Origin: an uncultured Angelakisella sp.
GTDB taxonomy: Bacteria; Bacillota; Clostridia; Oscillospirales; Ruminococcaceae
Assembly (NCBI GenBank): GCA_937914895.1
Contig: CALGIL010000104.1
Coordinates: 1 to 9,064 of the forward strand
Direction: 5' to 3'
DNA length: 9,064 nt
Shown: piece by piece, positions 1 to 7,236 of the stretch
Layout: each line of letters starts with the position of its first letter
How positions within the stretch are numbered: position 1 is the stretch's first letter
Notes under the pieces: generated by a model
Database searches by the model: none
Told to the model about the DNA's origin: nothing
What the model saw: only the letters and a program-made list of their open reading frames with translations
Translations under genes and position numbers: made by a program

Positions 1-115
1 CCCGGGCCGCCAGATGCTCCCGCACCAGCAGCTCGTAGACGCCGTCCCCCACAAAGGCAAGGTCCAGGCTGCCCAGCCCATTGGGGTCCACCTGTGTCCC
101 CGGCTCTGCAAACAT
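1..115 (-). CDS. mrnC: Mini-ribonuclease III, N-terminal part (cut by window edge)
   Basis: This is the start of a gene that runs off the left edge; 38 codons are visible. Mini-RNase III is a small RNase III-type dimer without a double-stranded-RNA-binding domain, and it matures 23S rRNA in Firmicutes. The visible protein carries the family's first catalytic block, LAFVGDGVYELLVREHL at residues 19-35. D24 and E28 sit where the RNase III family has conserved acidic residues, although most members read GDAVYE rather than GDGVYE. The ATG at 115 is preceded by AAAGGGGGC at 122-130, a Shine-Dalgarno of the same style as that of obgE. The gene starts 20 nt after the obgE stop, so it is probably co-transcribed with it. 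The identification rests on one motif plus context, because the second half of the catalytic domain is outside the window. Confidence 0.8.
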   Translation of the reverse strand, partial: MFAEPGTQVDPNGLGSLDLAFVGDGVYELLVREHLAAR

Positions 116-135
116 AGGGCCGCCCCCTTTCTCTG

Positions 136-1410
136 TTATGGAATATATTCAAACTCAAAGTCCAGAATGCTGACGGTGTCCCCTTCCCGGATGCCCATCT
201 CCTCCAGCTTTGCAATAATGCCGCTGTCCTGCAGCACCCGCTGAAAGTACTGGAGGGATTCGTAGTCGTCGGGGTCCACCATCCCCAGGGTCTGGAGGAG
301 CCAGGCCCCCTCCACAAAATAGACGCCGTCCTCCACCCGGATGGTGTATTTATCTTCCTTTGCCTTTTGCAGCAGCACCTCCCGGGGCACCGGCTCCGGC
401 TGGTACACCGCCACCGGCGGCAGGGTCTGCAGCAGGGCGGCAATGCGGTCCATCAGGGGCTGCAGGCCGGTGTGGGCGGCCGCCGAAATGGGGAAAAAGG
501 GCAGGCCCTTTTCCCGGATAAAGGCCCCAAAGGCCTCCACCTGCTCCGGCGGGGCGATGTCGCACTTGTTGGCCGCCACCAGCATGGGGCGTCCGGCCAT
601 CTCCGGGTTCCAGCGGATAAGCTCCCGGTTGATGGCCTCAAAGTCCTCCACGGGGTCCCGCCCCTCCATGCCGGACACATCCACAATATGCACCAGCAGC
701 CGGCAGCGGTCCACATGGCGCAGGAATTCATGGCCAAGGCCCACCCCCTCGCTGGCCCCTTCGATGAGGCCGGGGATGTCCGCCATAACATAGCTTTCCT
801 CGTCGCCGACCTTTACCACCCCCAGCACCGGCACCAGGGTGGTAAAGGGGTAGTTTGCAATCTCGGGCCGGGCGGCGCTGACCGCCGAAATCAGCGTGGA
901 CTTGCCCACGTTGGGAAAGCCCACCAGCCCCACGTCGGCCAGCAGCTTCAGCTCCAGCTCCAGCTCGTACCGCTCCCCGGGCAGGCCGGGCTTTGCAAAC
1001 CGGGGAATCTGCCGGGTGGCCGTGGCAAAATGGGTGTTGCCCCAGCCCCCCTTGCCGCCCCGGGCCACCACCACCGGCTGGTCGCCGGAGATGTCCGCCA
1101 GCACGCGGCCGGTGCCCGCCTCCCGCACCACGGTGCCTTTGGGCACCCGGATGACCAGGTGGGGCGCGTTTTTGCCGGCGCACCGCTTGGTGCCCCCCGG
1201 CTGGCCGTTTTCGGCAAAATACCGCTTTTTATACTGAAAATGCAGCAGCGTGCCGACATTGGTGTCGGCCACAAAAACCACGTCGCCGCCCCGGCCCCCG
1301 TCGCCGCCGTCCGGGCCGCCTGCCGCCACGTATTTTTCCCGGTGAAAGCTGACGGCCCCGTTGCCGCCGTCCCCCGCCTTAATGGTGATTCTGGCCTTAT
1401 CCACAAACAT
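136..1410 (-). CDS. obgE: Obg family GTPase (ribosome assembly / stringent response)
   Basis: This is a 424-residue Obg GTPase, a cytoplasmic factor that binds the 50S subunit late in assembly and links growth to the guanine nucleotide pool. Three parts are visible. A glycine-rich Obg fold spans about residues 2-158 ([21 protein letters not shown] at its start, then [14 protein letters not shown]). The G domain has G1 GFPNVGKST (164-172), switch-I YPFTTL (187-192), G3 DIPG (211-214), G4 NKCD (281-284) and a G5-like SA (309-310). A C-terminal OCT domain covers about 340-421. The frame stays open upstream to 1467, but the ATG at 1410 matches the family start MFVDKA and has AAAGGGGGGCG just before it. 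The gene lies 95 nt after rpmA, with a terminator-like stem between them, and 20 nt before mini-RNase III. Length and motifs are normal. Confidence 0.97.
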   Translation of the reverse strand: MFVDKARITIKAGDGGNGAVSFHREKYVAAGGPDGGDGGRGGDVVFVADTNVGTLLHFQYKKRYFAENGQPGGTKRCAGKNAPHLVIRVPKGTVVREAGTGRVLADISGDQPVVVARGGKGGWGNTHFATATRQIPRFAKPGLPGERYELELELKLLADVGLVGFPNVGKSTLISAVSAARPEIANYPFTTLVPVLGVVKVGDEESYVMADIPGLIEGASEGVGLGHEFLRHVDRCRLLVHIVDVSGMEGRDPVEDFEAINRELIRWNPEMAGRPMLVAANKCDIAPPEQVEAFGAFIREKGLPFFPISAAAHTGLQPLMDRIAALLQTLPPVAVYQPEPVPREVLLQKAKEDKYTIRVEDGVYFVEGAWLLQTLGMVDPDDYESLQYFQRVLQDSGIIAKLEEMGIREGDTVSILDFEFEYIP

Positions 1411-1455
1411 GGGGCGCCCCCCTTTCCACGATGCGAACACTGTTATTCTATCCCC

Positions 1456-1490
1456 AAAACCAAACAAATCCCGGCCTTAACCGGGATTTG
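1456..1490 (-). terminator. Terminator-like stem-loop between rpmA and obgE
   Basis: A perfect 10-bp inverted repeat has arms at 1465-1474 (CAAATCCCGG) and 1481-1490 (CCGGGATTTG) around a 6-nt loop. Read on the minus strand, the stem is followed by TTTGGTTTTGGGG, an interrupted T-tract. This resembles a weak intrinsic terminator placed 15 nt after the rpmA stop. It could lower obgE expression relative to the two ribosomal protein genes. It could also simply be a 3' stabilising stem. Confidence 0.6.
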
Positions 1491-1505
1491 CACTGCGCGG
1501 ATTAT

Positions 1506-1760
1506 TCAGGCGGGGTGGACCGAGCACTTCTTGCGGTCCTTGCCCATGCGCTGGAAACGGACCTTGCCGTCGATGAGCGCAAACAGGGTATCGTCGGAGC
1601 CGATGCCCACGTTTTCGCCGGGGTGGATGTGGGTGCCCCGCTGGCGGACCAGGATGTTGCCGGCCAGCACCGTCTGTCCGTCGGCCCGCTTGACACCCAG
1701 GCGTTTGGACTGGCTGTCGCGTCCGTTTTTGGTCGAACCCATTCCTTTTTTATGAGCCAT
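1506..1760 (-). CDS. rpmA: 50S ribosomal protein bL27
   Basis: This is an 84-residue bL27, a large-subunit protein whose N-terminus reaches the peptidyl transferase centre. The family blocks [17 protein letters not shown] (8-24) and [20 protein letters not shown] (34-53) are present. The start is firm. An in-frame TGA lies three codons upstream, and GAGGTGATC (1765-1773) is a 9-nt match to the 3' end of 16S rRNA at good spacing. The protein therefore begins MAHKKG. It lacks the short LQFFA-type extension that most Firmicutes bL27 carry and that the Prp protease removes. The gene follows rplU after 16 nt, with no room for the prp (ysxB) gene usual between them. Confidence 0.97.
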   Translation of the reverse strand: MAHKKGMGSTKNGRDSQSKRLGVKRADGQTVLAGNILVRQRGTHIHPGENVGIGSDDTLFALIDGKVRFQRMGKDRKKCSVHPA

Positions 1761-1776
1761 GGATGATCACCTCACT

Positions 1777-2160
1777 TTATTCTTCAGCGGCTTCCGCTTG
1801 TGCGGGCGCTTCTTTCTTTTTGGCTGCGGTCTTTTTGGTCTGCTTGGCCTGCGCCTGGATCTCGGTGATCTCCACCTTGGTATACGGCTGGCGGTGGCCC
1901 TGCTTGCGCTTGGAATTCTTTTTGGCGCGGTAGGTCATGACGGTAATTTTTTTGCCCTTGCCGGTCTTTAGGATTTTGGCCACCACCGACGCGCCGTCCA
2001 GATAGGGGGCGCCGACGTCCAGCTTGCCCTCCTCGCCCAGGGCAAGGACCTTGTTGAATGCGATCATGCTGCCGGCTTCGACCTCTACCTTTTCAATGTA
2101 AAGCTGGTCGCCGACCTTGGCGGTATACTGCTTGCCGCCGGTCTCGAAAATCGCGTACAT
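1777..2160 (-). CDS. rplU: 50S ribosomal protein bL21 with a charged C-terminal tail
   Basis: This is a 127-residue bL21, a large-subunit protein that binds 23S rRNA. The N-terminus MYAIFETGGKQY and the signature region KKNSKRKQGHRQPYTKV (80-96) are diagnostic. The usual family length is about 103 residues. The last 22 or so here form a tail rich in Lys, Ala and then Glu (KQTKKTAAKKKEAPAQAEAAEE), probably disordered. The open frame extends 24 codons upstream, but the ATG at 2160 is the family start and has AGAGGAAG a few bases before it. It is the first gene of the rplU-rpmA unit and is driven by the promoter at 2245-2273. The predicted 5' leader is about 78 nt and contains a hairpin, so autoregulation by bL21 is possible but not shown. 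Confidence 0.97.
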   Translation of the reverse strand: MYAIFETGGKQYTAKVGDQLYIEKVEVEAGSMIAFNKVLALGEEGKLDVGAPYLDGASVVAKILKTGKGKKITVMTYRAKKNSKRKQGHRQPYTKVEITEIQAQAKQTKKTAAKKKEAPAQAEAAEE

Positions 2161-2190
2161 GGGAAAACTTCCTCTTCTCTTCAGTCTCGC

Positions 2191-2215
2191 TGCGCAAAGG
2201 CGGCGTTTTGGCGCA
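2191..2215 (-). promoter_or_regulatory. Hairpin in the rplU 5' leader (candidate bL21 autoregulatory element)
   Basis: On the minus strand the leader contains TGCGC, a bulged C, AAA, an 8-nt loop, then TTT and GCGCA. This is an 8-bp stem with one bulge, about 30 nt before the rplU start codon. An L21-binding leader is known upstream of rplU in several Firmicutes. I could not match this sequence to that consensus from memory, so the functional label is tentative. Confidence 0.35.
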
Positions 2216-2244
2216 CTTTCAGCCAGTCGCACGCGGCAATGGTC

Positions 2245-2273
2245 ATTTTATCACATTTGGGCAAAGCTGTCAA
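2245..2273 (-). promoter_or_regulatory. Sigma-A type promoter for rplU-rpmA
   Basis: The minus strand reads TTGACA (2273-2268), a 17-bp spacer, then TAAAAT (2250-2245). The -35 is a perfect consensus, the -10 has one mismatch, and TGA directly before it gives an extended -10. Transcription would start near 2238, leaving a leader of about 78 nt. It points at rplU and is the best promoter in the window. Confidence 0.88.
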
Positions 2274-2387
2274 CCTTGGCGGCCCCATCCAGAACAGGCG
2301 ACGGGGCGGTCCGTTTTTTTGCAAATATTGTCGCTTCTCTTTTTCGTCCGGACGCAAATACTAAGGAAGGAAAGGAGGGTAAAAAAG

Positions 2388-2609
2388 ATGGCGAACAGCA
2401 ACCGCAGCGCGGCCCCCAACAGCCAGTGGACGAAGTTTAAAATGGAATGCGCCCAGGAAATCGGCCACGCACAGTATGTCAAGGAAAATAACGACCATTA
2501 TAAGGGCGACCTGCCCAGCCGGGTAAACGGCGAGCAGGGCGGACCCATCGGCGGCCAGATGGTTAAAAAAATGATCGAAATGGCCAAGGCCCAGATTCCC
2601 CAGTCATAG
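2388..2609 (+). CDS. Alpha/beta-type small acid-soluble spore protein
   Basis: This 73-residue protein resembles alpha/beta SASPs, which coat and protect DNA in the forespore and are degraded at germination by the GPR protease. The first conserved block is FKMECAQEIG (17-26), in the place of the usual E-(I/F)-A-x-E-(F/L)-G. The second is SRVNGEQGGPIGGQMVKKMI (44-63), matching the family's (A/S)R-x-N-G-x-V-GG-x-MVK-x-MI. Two things are odd: Cys follows the Glu where GPR normally cuts before a hydrophobic residue, and the second block appears to carry about four extra residues (a second GG). The frame is open far upstream, but the ATG at 2388 has AAAGGAGG at 2371-2378 and fits the family length. 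It is the only plus-strand gene, is monocistronic and ends in its own terminator. No convincing sigma-G promoter was found. Confidence 0.88.
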   Translation: MANSNRSAAPNSQWTKFKMECAQEIGHAQYVKENNDHYKGDLPSRVNGEQGGPIGGQMVKKMIEMAKAQIPQS

Positions 2610-2646
2610 CATTTTCCCACAGCCCCGCAGAATATCCCCAGGTCCC

Positions 2647-2682
2647 GGCCGGTATGCGGCACCCAGCCGCTGCCGGCCTTTT
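2647..2682 (+). terminator. Intrinsic terminator of the spore protein gene
   Basis: A lower stem of 6 bp (GGCCGG 2647-2652 with CCGGCC 2673-2678) and an upper stem of 5 bp (GCGGC 2656-2660 with GCCGC 2666-2670) are separated by a small internal loop, with a 5-nt ACCCA loop on top. On the plus strand it is followed by TTTT (2679-2682). The tail overlaps the phoR stop codon on the other strand. Read on the minus strand there is no T-tract, so it is not an obvious intrinsic terminator for the phosphate operon. Confidence 0.8.
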
Positions 2683-4312
2683 AAAATGTGATTTCAAACC
2701 GCGCCCCCTCCCCCTGGCGGCTGGCCAGGCGGATGCTGCCGCCGTGGACCAGCACAATGTGCCGGACAATGGCAAGGCCCAGGCCCGTGCCGCCGGACTG
2801 CCGGGAGCGGGACTTGTCGGCGCGGTAAAACCGCTCAAAAATTCTGTCCCGGTCCGCGTCGGAAATCCCAATGCCGGTATCGGACACGGTGATGTCCGTT
2901 TTTTCTTCCGTCTGCACAATTTCCACCCATACGCGGCCGCCGGGGCGGTTATACTTAATGCCGTTGTCCATGAGGTTATAAAACAGCTCGTACATTAAGG
3001 AGCGGCTTGCCGTCATGGCGCCGGTACCCGCCACCTCCACGGTCACCCCATGCTCCGCGGCCTTTTGCGCCAGCGCCCCGGCGCATTCCCGGGCCACGGC
3101 GGCAAGGTCCACCCGCTCCTTCAGCTGCCGGGTTTTGCCCTCGTCCAGCTCCGAAAGAAGGATAATGTCCTCGATCAGGGCGAGGAGCCTTGCCGCCTCG
3201 TCCATAATCTTGCCGTAAAACAGCGGCCTGTCGTCCTCCTGGACCACCCCCGCCCGGAGCATTTCGGCGCTGCCATAAATGCTGGTCAGGGGGGTTTTTA
3301 ATTCGTGGGAGACATTGGCGGAAAATTCCCGGCGCATTTTTTCGGCCCGGGCCCGTTCGGTGATGTCCAGCAGAAGCACCACCACCCCCGTTTGGGCCGC
3401 GGGGCTGATGAGGGCGCGGTATTCCCGGCCGCCCCTGGAGAAATTCATCTCCCCCCGCTGCCCCTCCAGCGCCCGGCCGATCTGCCGGTGAAAATCCAGG
3501 TCCCGCAAAAGCTCCAGGTCGCTGCGGCCCCCCATGGGGCCCCTTGCCCCAAAGATGGCCGCCGCGCTTTTGTTCACCGACAAAATCGCCCCCCGGCGGT
3601 CCAGCAGCACCACGCCCTCGGTCATGTTGTCCATAATGGCGTCAATGGTGCCGGCCCGCTCCTGCAGCTCCGCGCTGCCCGCGGCAATCTGCCTGCGCTG
3701 GTCGGTAATCACCCGGGCAAAGGGGGCAAGCTCGTCATAGGGCACGTCGGGGTCCCCGGAAAGGTCCACCCTGCCAATGGGCTCCACCACCCGCCTGGCA
3801 AGGCGGCCCGACGCAAAGTACCCGGCGGCGGCAAACAGCAGGATGGCGGCGGTGACGGCGGGCAAAGCGCCGGCGAAGACCCGCCAGATGCTGCCGGTGG
3901 TCCTGGCCATGCGCAGGACCGACCCGTCGGTCAGCCGCACCGCGCAGTAGTAGGTCTCGGTATCCAAGGTGTCCGAAAAGCGGTGGCTTTCGCCCCTGCC
4001 GGACACAAGGGCCTCCTGGATTTCCTTCCGCCCCAGGTGGTCCTCCATCTCCTGGGGGCGGGCCATGTTGTCGTACAAGACGGCACCGTCCGGCGCCACC
4101 ACGGTAACCCGCATGTCCTCCGGCCCAATAAGGGACAGGTTGTCCCGGGCACTTTGGAAGTCATCGCCGACAAACATCTGGGTGCGGACCTCCAGGTCCG
4201 CCCGCACCCGGGCCGCCAGCTGTCGGTACCAGACGCCGCACAGGAGAACCGACACCAGCAGAATGCCCAGGGAGGACAGCAGCGCCGTCTGGCGGAAGAT
4301 TTTTTTTCTCAA
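2681..4312 (-). CDS. phoR: PhoR-like phosphate sensor histidine kinase
   Basis: This is a 543-residue membrane histidine kinase, the presumed partner of the adjacent PhoB. It has a first membrane segment at about 8-29, an extracytoplasmic region at about 30-145, a second segment at about 146-168, a PAS-like domain at about 222-315 and a kinase core. The H-box is SANVSHELKTPL with phosphoacceptor H336. The N-box has N446 and N450 (FYNLMDNGIKYN). G1 is DTGIGI (478-483), the F-box is IFERFYR (491-497) and G2 is GGTGLGLAI (507-515). The linker PIGRVDLSGDP after the second segment is PhoR-like. The start appears to be TTG at 4312, 4 nt after the phoB stop, with GGAGGG (4321-4326) inside the end of phoB, which suggests translational coupling. 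No ATG fits better, because later ones would remove the first membrane helix. It is the last gene of the operon. Confidence 0.92.
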   Translation of the reverse strand: MRKKIFRQTALLSSLGILLVSVLLCGVWYRQLAARVRADLEVRTQMFVGDDFQSARDNLSLIGPEDMRVTVVAPDGAVLYDNMARPQEMEDHLGRKEIQEALVSGRGESHRFSDTLDTETYYCAVRLTDGSVLRMARTTGSIWRVFAGALPAVTAAILLFAAAGYFASGRLARRVVEPIGRVDLSGDPDVPYDELAPFARVITDQRRQIAAGSAELQERAGTIDAIMDNMTEGVVLLDRRGAILSVNKSAAAIFGARGPMGGRSDLELLRDLDFHRQIGRALEGQRGEMNFSRGGREYRALISPAAQTGVVVLLLDITERARAEKMRREFSANVSHELKTPLTSIYGSAEMLRAGVVQEDDRPLFYGKIMDEAARLLALIEDIILLSELDEGKTRQLKERVDLAAVARECAGALAQKAAEHGVTVEVAGTGAMTASRSLMYELFYNLMDNGIKYNRPGGRVWVEIVQTEEKTDITVSDTGIGISDADRDRIFERFYRADKSRSRQSGGTGLGLAIVRHIVLVHGGSIRLASRQGEGARFEITF

Positions 4313-4316
4313 GCCC

Positions 4317-4994
4317 CTAGCCCTCCATCTTATACCCGACGCTGCGCACCGTCTGAATCAGGGCCCCGGCCGCGCCCAGCTTTTGGCGCAGGGCTTTGAT
4401 GTGCATGTCCACCGTGCGGCTCTCGCCGCCATAATCAAAGCCCCACACCTGGTCCAAAAGGGCGTCCCGGCTTAGGACGATGCCCTGGTTGCGCATGAGG
4501 CAGTACAGCAGCTCAAACTCCTTGTAGGTCAGGGATACCCCCCGGCCATCGACCTTGACGGTGCGCCCGCCCGGGCTCAGCGCCACGGGGCCCGCCCGCA
4601 GCTCGTCGGGGGCGTCCTCCCCATCCGGCGCCCTGCGCAGGACGGCCTTTACCCGGGATACCGCCTCCATGACGGAAAAGGGCTTTGTGATGTAATCGTC
4701 CGCACCCAGGTCCAGGCCCCGGACCCGGTCCACCTCGCTGTCCCTGGCGGTAAGCAGGATGACGGGGATGTCCCCGTACCGGTCCGCCCGCCGAAGCTCC
4801 CTTAGGATGGTTAGGCCGTCGCGGCCGGGCAGCATAATGTCCAGCAGCAGCAGCGCCGGCCTATGCTCCGCCAGGGCGGGAAGCACCCGGTCCCCCCGGT
4901 CAAAGCCCACCGTCGCAAATCCCGCGGCGTCCAGGGCGTACATCATCATCTCCCGGATGCTGTCGTCGTCCTCCACCACAAAAACGGTCTGCAT
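4317..4994 (-). CDS. phoB: PhoB/PhoP family response regulator (OmpR type)
   Basis: This 225-residue two-domain regulator would be phosphorylated by PhoR and bind Pho boxes to activate phosphate-starvation genes, including this operon. The receiver domain (1-115) has the acidic pair in VVEDDD (6-11), phosphoacceptor D52 (LLLDIMLPG), T82 (LLTARD) and K104 (ITKPFS). The C-terminal winged helix (about 130-225) shows LTYKEFELLYCLM, the recognition-helix region ESRTVDMHIKALRQKLG and the end VRSVGYKMEG, as in OmpR/PhoB proteins. The ATG at 4994 has AAAAGGGGG just upstream. It lies 21 nt after phoU and 4 nt before phoR. Assignment to phosphate rather than another signal rests on position within the pst operon. 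The name PhoP is used for the same role in Bacillus. Confidence 0.93.
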   Translation of the reverse strand: MQTVFVVEDDDSIREMMMYALDAAGFATVGFDRGDRVLPALAEHRPALLLLDIMLPGRDGLTILRELRRADRYGDIPVILLTARDSEVDRVRGLDLGADDYITKPFSVMEAVSRVKAVLRRAPDGEDAPDELRAGPVALSPGGRTVKVDGRGVSLTYKEFELLYCLMRNQGIVLSRDALLDQVWGFDYGGESRTVDMHIKALRQKLGAAGALIQTVRSVGYKMEG

Positions 4995-5015
4995 GTCGTC
5001 CCCCTTTTCCCGGGC

Positions 5016-5666
5016 TTATTCCCACACGTGCTTTCCCGTAATGGAATAGGTCACCCATTCGGCGATGTTGGTGGCGTGGTCGCCAATGCGCTCGTAGTAC
5101 TTTGCAATCTGCATCAGGTCAAAGGCCTGCTCGCCGTTGTCGGCGTTTTCGTGGACCAGGGCGGTCAGGTCCCGCTTGACCTGCACAAACAGGTCGTCCA
5201 CCACGTCGTCGTACTGGATGACTTCATTCGCCAGGGACAGGTCCTTTCGGACATAGGCGTCGATGCTGTCCGTCACCATTTTAATGGTGGCCTTTGCCAT
5301 TTGGGGGATGTGGTCCTGGCGGTGGATGTAGGTCTGGTCCGCCAAAAAGGCGCACAGCTCCGAAATATCCGCCGCCTGGTCGCCGATGCGCTCCATGTCG
5401 GTAATCATCTTCAGCGCGGCGGAAACCTGCCGCAGGTCCCGCGCCACCGGGTGCTGGCTCAGCAGCAGGCGCATGCACTGGGCCTCTATTTCCCGCTCCT
5501 TTTCGTCGATGACGGGGTCGCTTTGCATGACCTCCCTGGCCAGGGCGGCGTCCTGCTCCATCAGGGCCTTGGTCGCCTGGGTAATGGCCCGCTCAATCAT
5601 AGCCCCCATCTCGATAAGGCTGCTGTTTAAAAGGGTCAGCTGCTGGTCAAACCGGCTTCTCATCAT
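5016..5666 (-). CDS. phoU: PhoU phosphate signalling protein
   Basis: This 216-residue all-helical protein consists of two PhoU repeats. In the family it sits between the Pst transporter and PhoR and keeps PhoR inactive when phosphate is plentiful. Each repeat has the metal-binding motif: [10 protein letters not shown] (92-101) and [13 protein letters not shown] (192-204). The start overlaps the pstB stop by 4 nt (ATGA). Two consecutive ATGs are possible, at 5666 and 5663. The Shine-Dalgarno GGGAGG (5672-5677) is 5 nt from the first and 8 nt from the second, so the true start may be one codon later. It is followed after 21 nt by phoB. Length and motifs are typical. Confidence 0.96.
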   Translation of the reverse strand: MMRSRFDQQLTLLNSSLIEMGAMIERAITQATKALMEQDAALAREVMQSDPVIDEKEREIEAQCMRLLLSQHPVARDLRQVSAALKMITDMERIGDQAADISELCAFLADQTYIHRQDHIPQMAKATIKMVTDSIDAYVRKDLSLANEVIQYDDVVDDLFVQVKRDLTALVHENADNGEQAFDLMQIAKYYERIGDHATNIAEWVTYSITGKHVWE

Positions 5667-6412
5667 CCAAACCTCCCGGTGATGTAATCCTCCGTCCGCT
5701 TGTCCCGGGGCAGGGAGAACAGGGTCTCGGTATCGCCGTACTCCACCACCTCGCCCAGCAGAAGAAAGGCTGTTTTGTCGCTGATTCTGGTGGCCTGCTG
5801 CATATTGTGGGTCACAATAATGATACTATATTCCCGCTTTAAAGTCAGCATCAATTCTTCAATTTTACCGGTGGAAATGGGGTCCAGGGCGCTGGTGGGC
5901 TCATCCATCAGCAGGACCTCGGGGGATACGGCCAGCGCCCTTGCAATGCAAAGGCGCTGCTGCTGCCCCCCCGAAAGGCCCAGGGCTGACTTTTTCAGCC
6001 TGTCCTTTACCTCGTCCCAAATAGCCGCCCCCCGCAGGGATTTTTCCACCGCCTCGTCCAGCTGGTACCGGGACTTGACGCCGTGGGTGCGCGGGCCAAA
6101 GGCGATGTTGTCGTAGACGCTCATGGGAAAGGGGTTGGGCTTTTGGAACACCATACCCACCCGCTTGCGCAGCACATTAACGTCCATCCCGCCGTAAATG
6201 TCCTCGCCAAACAGCTGGACGCTGCCGGTGATCCGGCAGTCCTCGACAAGGTCGTTCATGCGGTTTAGGGTCTTTAGGAGGGTGGATTTGCCGCACCCCG
6301 ACGGGCCGATGAGGGCGGTGATGTTCCCCGCCTCCAGGGCCAGATTCACGTTTTTCAGCGCCTGAAAGGTGCCGTAGTACAAATTGAGATCCTCTATGGT
6401 AAAGCAGTTCAT
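5663..6412 (-). CDS. pstB: Phosphate ABC transporter ATP-binding protein PstB
   Basis: This 249-residue ABC ATPase powers phosphate import through PstC/PstA at the inner face of the membrane. Visible motifs are Walker [10 protein letters not shown] (36-44), the Q-loop [20 protein letters not shown] starting at 88, the signature LSGGQQQR (146-153), Walker [14 protein letters not shown] (166-178) with catalytic E171, and the H-loop THN (H202). The [18 protein letters not shown] stretch is characteristic of PstB. An in-frame ATG exists at 6442, but 6412 is preferred: it gives the family-like start [14 protein letters not shown], overlaps the pstA stop as ATGA, and has GGGGG at 6420-6424, 7 nt upstream. 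Confidence 0.97.
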   Translation of the reverse strand: MNCFTIEDLNLYYGTFQALKNVNLALEAGNITALIGPSGCGKSTLLKTLNRMNDLVEDCRITGSVQLFGEDIYGGMDVNVLRKRVGMVFQKPNPFPMSVYDNIAFGPRTHGVKSRYQLDEAVEKSLRGAAIWDEVKDRLKKSALGLSGGQQQRLCIARALAVSPEVLLMDEPTSALDPISTGKIEELMLTLKREYSIIIVTHNMQQATRISDKTAFLLLGEVVEYGDTETLFSLPRDKRTEDYITGRFG

Positions 6413-7236
6413 CCCCGCGCCCCCATTCTTTTGGCCGCCCACGCCGACAGGGTGTTGATGAGCAGCACCACCACCAGCAGCACCACCGCCGTGGCGTAGC
6501 CCTCGCCCATATGCAGCCCCTCGCTGGACAGGGCGTACAGATGCACCGACAGCGTCCGCGCCGACATCATGGGGTTTGCGGGCACCTGGGCCACCGTGCC
6601 CGCCGTGTAGATGAGTGCGGCGGTCTCGCCCACAATGCGCCCGATGGCCAGAATGACGCCGGCAAAAATGCCCGGCATGGCCGAGGGCAGCACAATTTGA
6701 AAGGTGGTGCGCAGCTTGCCGGCGCCCAGGCCCAGGGCTCCCTCCCGGTAGGTGTCCGGCACGGCCCGCAGGGCCTCTTCGCTGGAGCGGATGATGAGGG
6801 GCAGCGTCATGATGGAAAGGGTGAAGGCCCCCGCCAAAAGCGAAAAGCCCCAGCCCAGATAGGTGACGAAAAACAAAAGGCCAAACAGGCCGTACACAAT
6901 GGAGGGAATGCCGGAAAGGGTCTCGGTGGTAATGCGGATGAGGGACACGGCCCTGCTGCCCCGCCCGGCGTACTCCGCCAGATAAATGGCGGCAAACACC
7001 CCCAGGGGCACCGCGATGATCAGCGAAAGCAGGGTCATAAGCACGGTGGAGATCAGCGCGGGCATGAGGGATACGTTTTCGCTGTTGTAGGTGGGGGAAA
7101 ACAGGGACGGCTTTAAATAGGGGATGCCCCGGACCAGAATAAAGCCCACCAAAAAGACCAGGACCCCCACGGTAATAACCGCGGCGCCCCAGGTCAGCGC
7201 GCGCATCAGCCCTTCGCAGGCGTTTTGCTTTTTCAT
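6409..7236 (-). CDS. pstA: Phosphate ABC transporter permease PstA
   Basis: This 275-residue permease is one half of the membrane channel for phosphate. Hydrophobic stretches consistent with six membrane helices fall at about 14-36, 58-84, 108-130, 132-150, 185-210 and 247-266. The cytoplasmic EAA loop that contacts PstB is [20 protein letters not shown] (165-184). The [16 protein letters not shown] stretch (105-120) and [16 protein letters not shown] (198-213) are typical of PstA. The start overlaps the pstC stop by 4 nt (ATGA), with a strong AGGAGG at 7245-7250, 8 nt upstream. It pairs with PstC and is coupled to pstB by a second ATGA overlap. Confidence 0.97.
   Translation of the reverse strand: MKKQNACEGLMRALTWGAAVITVGVLVFLVGFILVRGIPYLKPSLFSPTYNSENVSLMPALISTVLMTLLSLIIAVPLGVFAAIYLAEYAGRGSRAVSLIRITTETLSGIPSIVYGLFGLLFFVTYLGWGFSLLAGAFTLSIMTLPLIIRSSEEALRAVPDTYREGALGLGAGKLRTTFQIVLPSAMPGIFAGVILAIGRIVGETAALIYTAGTVAQVPANPMMSARTLSVHLYALSSEGLHMGEGYATAVVLLVVVLLINTLSAWAAKRMGARG

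Noticed and set aside
949..970. Short tandem repeat of the AGCTCC type
   Set aside because: It encodes the ELELEL stretch that joins the Obg fold to the G domain in ObgE and is explained by codon use.
1441..1450. TAGAAT as a -10 for an obgE promoter on the minus strand
   Set aside because: No -35-like hexamer is found 15-19 bp upstream; that space is the arm of the terminator-like stem.
1411..1467. N-terminal extension of obgE by 19 residues
   Set aside because: The Obg family begins at MFVDKA, and the AAAGGGGGGCG ribosome site stands directly before the ATG at 1410, inside the supposed extension.
367..1755. A long plus-strand open frame of 462 codons antisense to obgE and rpmA, and similar ones at 3305-4399, 4863-5630, 6511-7116 and 7329-8102
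   Set aside because: They lie opposite strongly supported genes, have biased His/Gly/Arg/Pro-rich translations without recognisable motifs, and are what GC-rich codon use produces on the opposite strand.
2301..2320. Short stem ACGG/CCGT followed by seven Ts, as a plus-strand terminator
   Set aside because: The stem is only 4-5 bp, and no plus-strand gene lies upstream that would need it.
2357..2363. AATACTA as the -10 of a sigma-G promoter for the spore protein gene
   Set aside because: There is no G-x-AT-R type -35 at 17-18 bp, and the transcript would start almost at the ribosome binding site.
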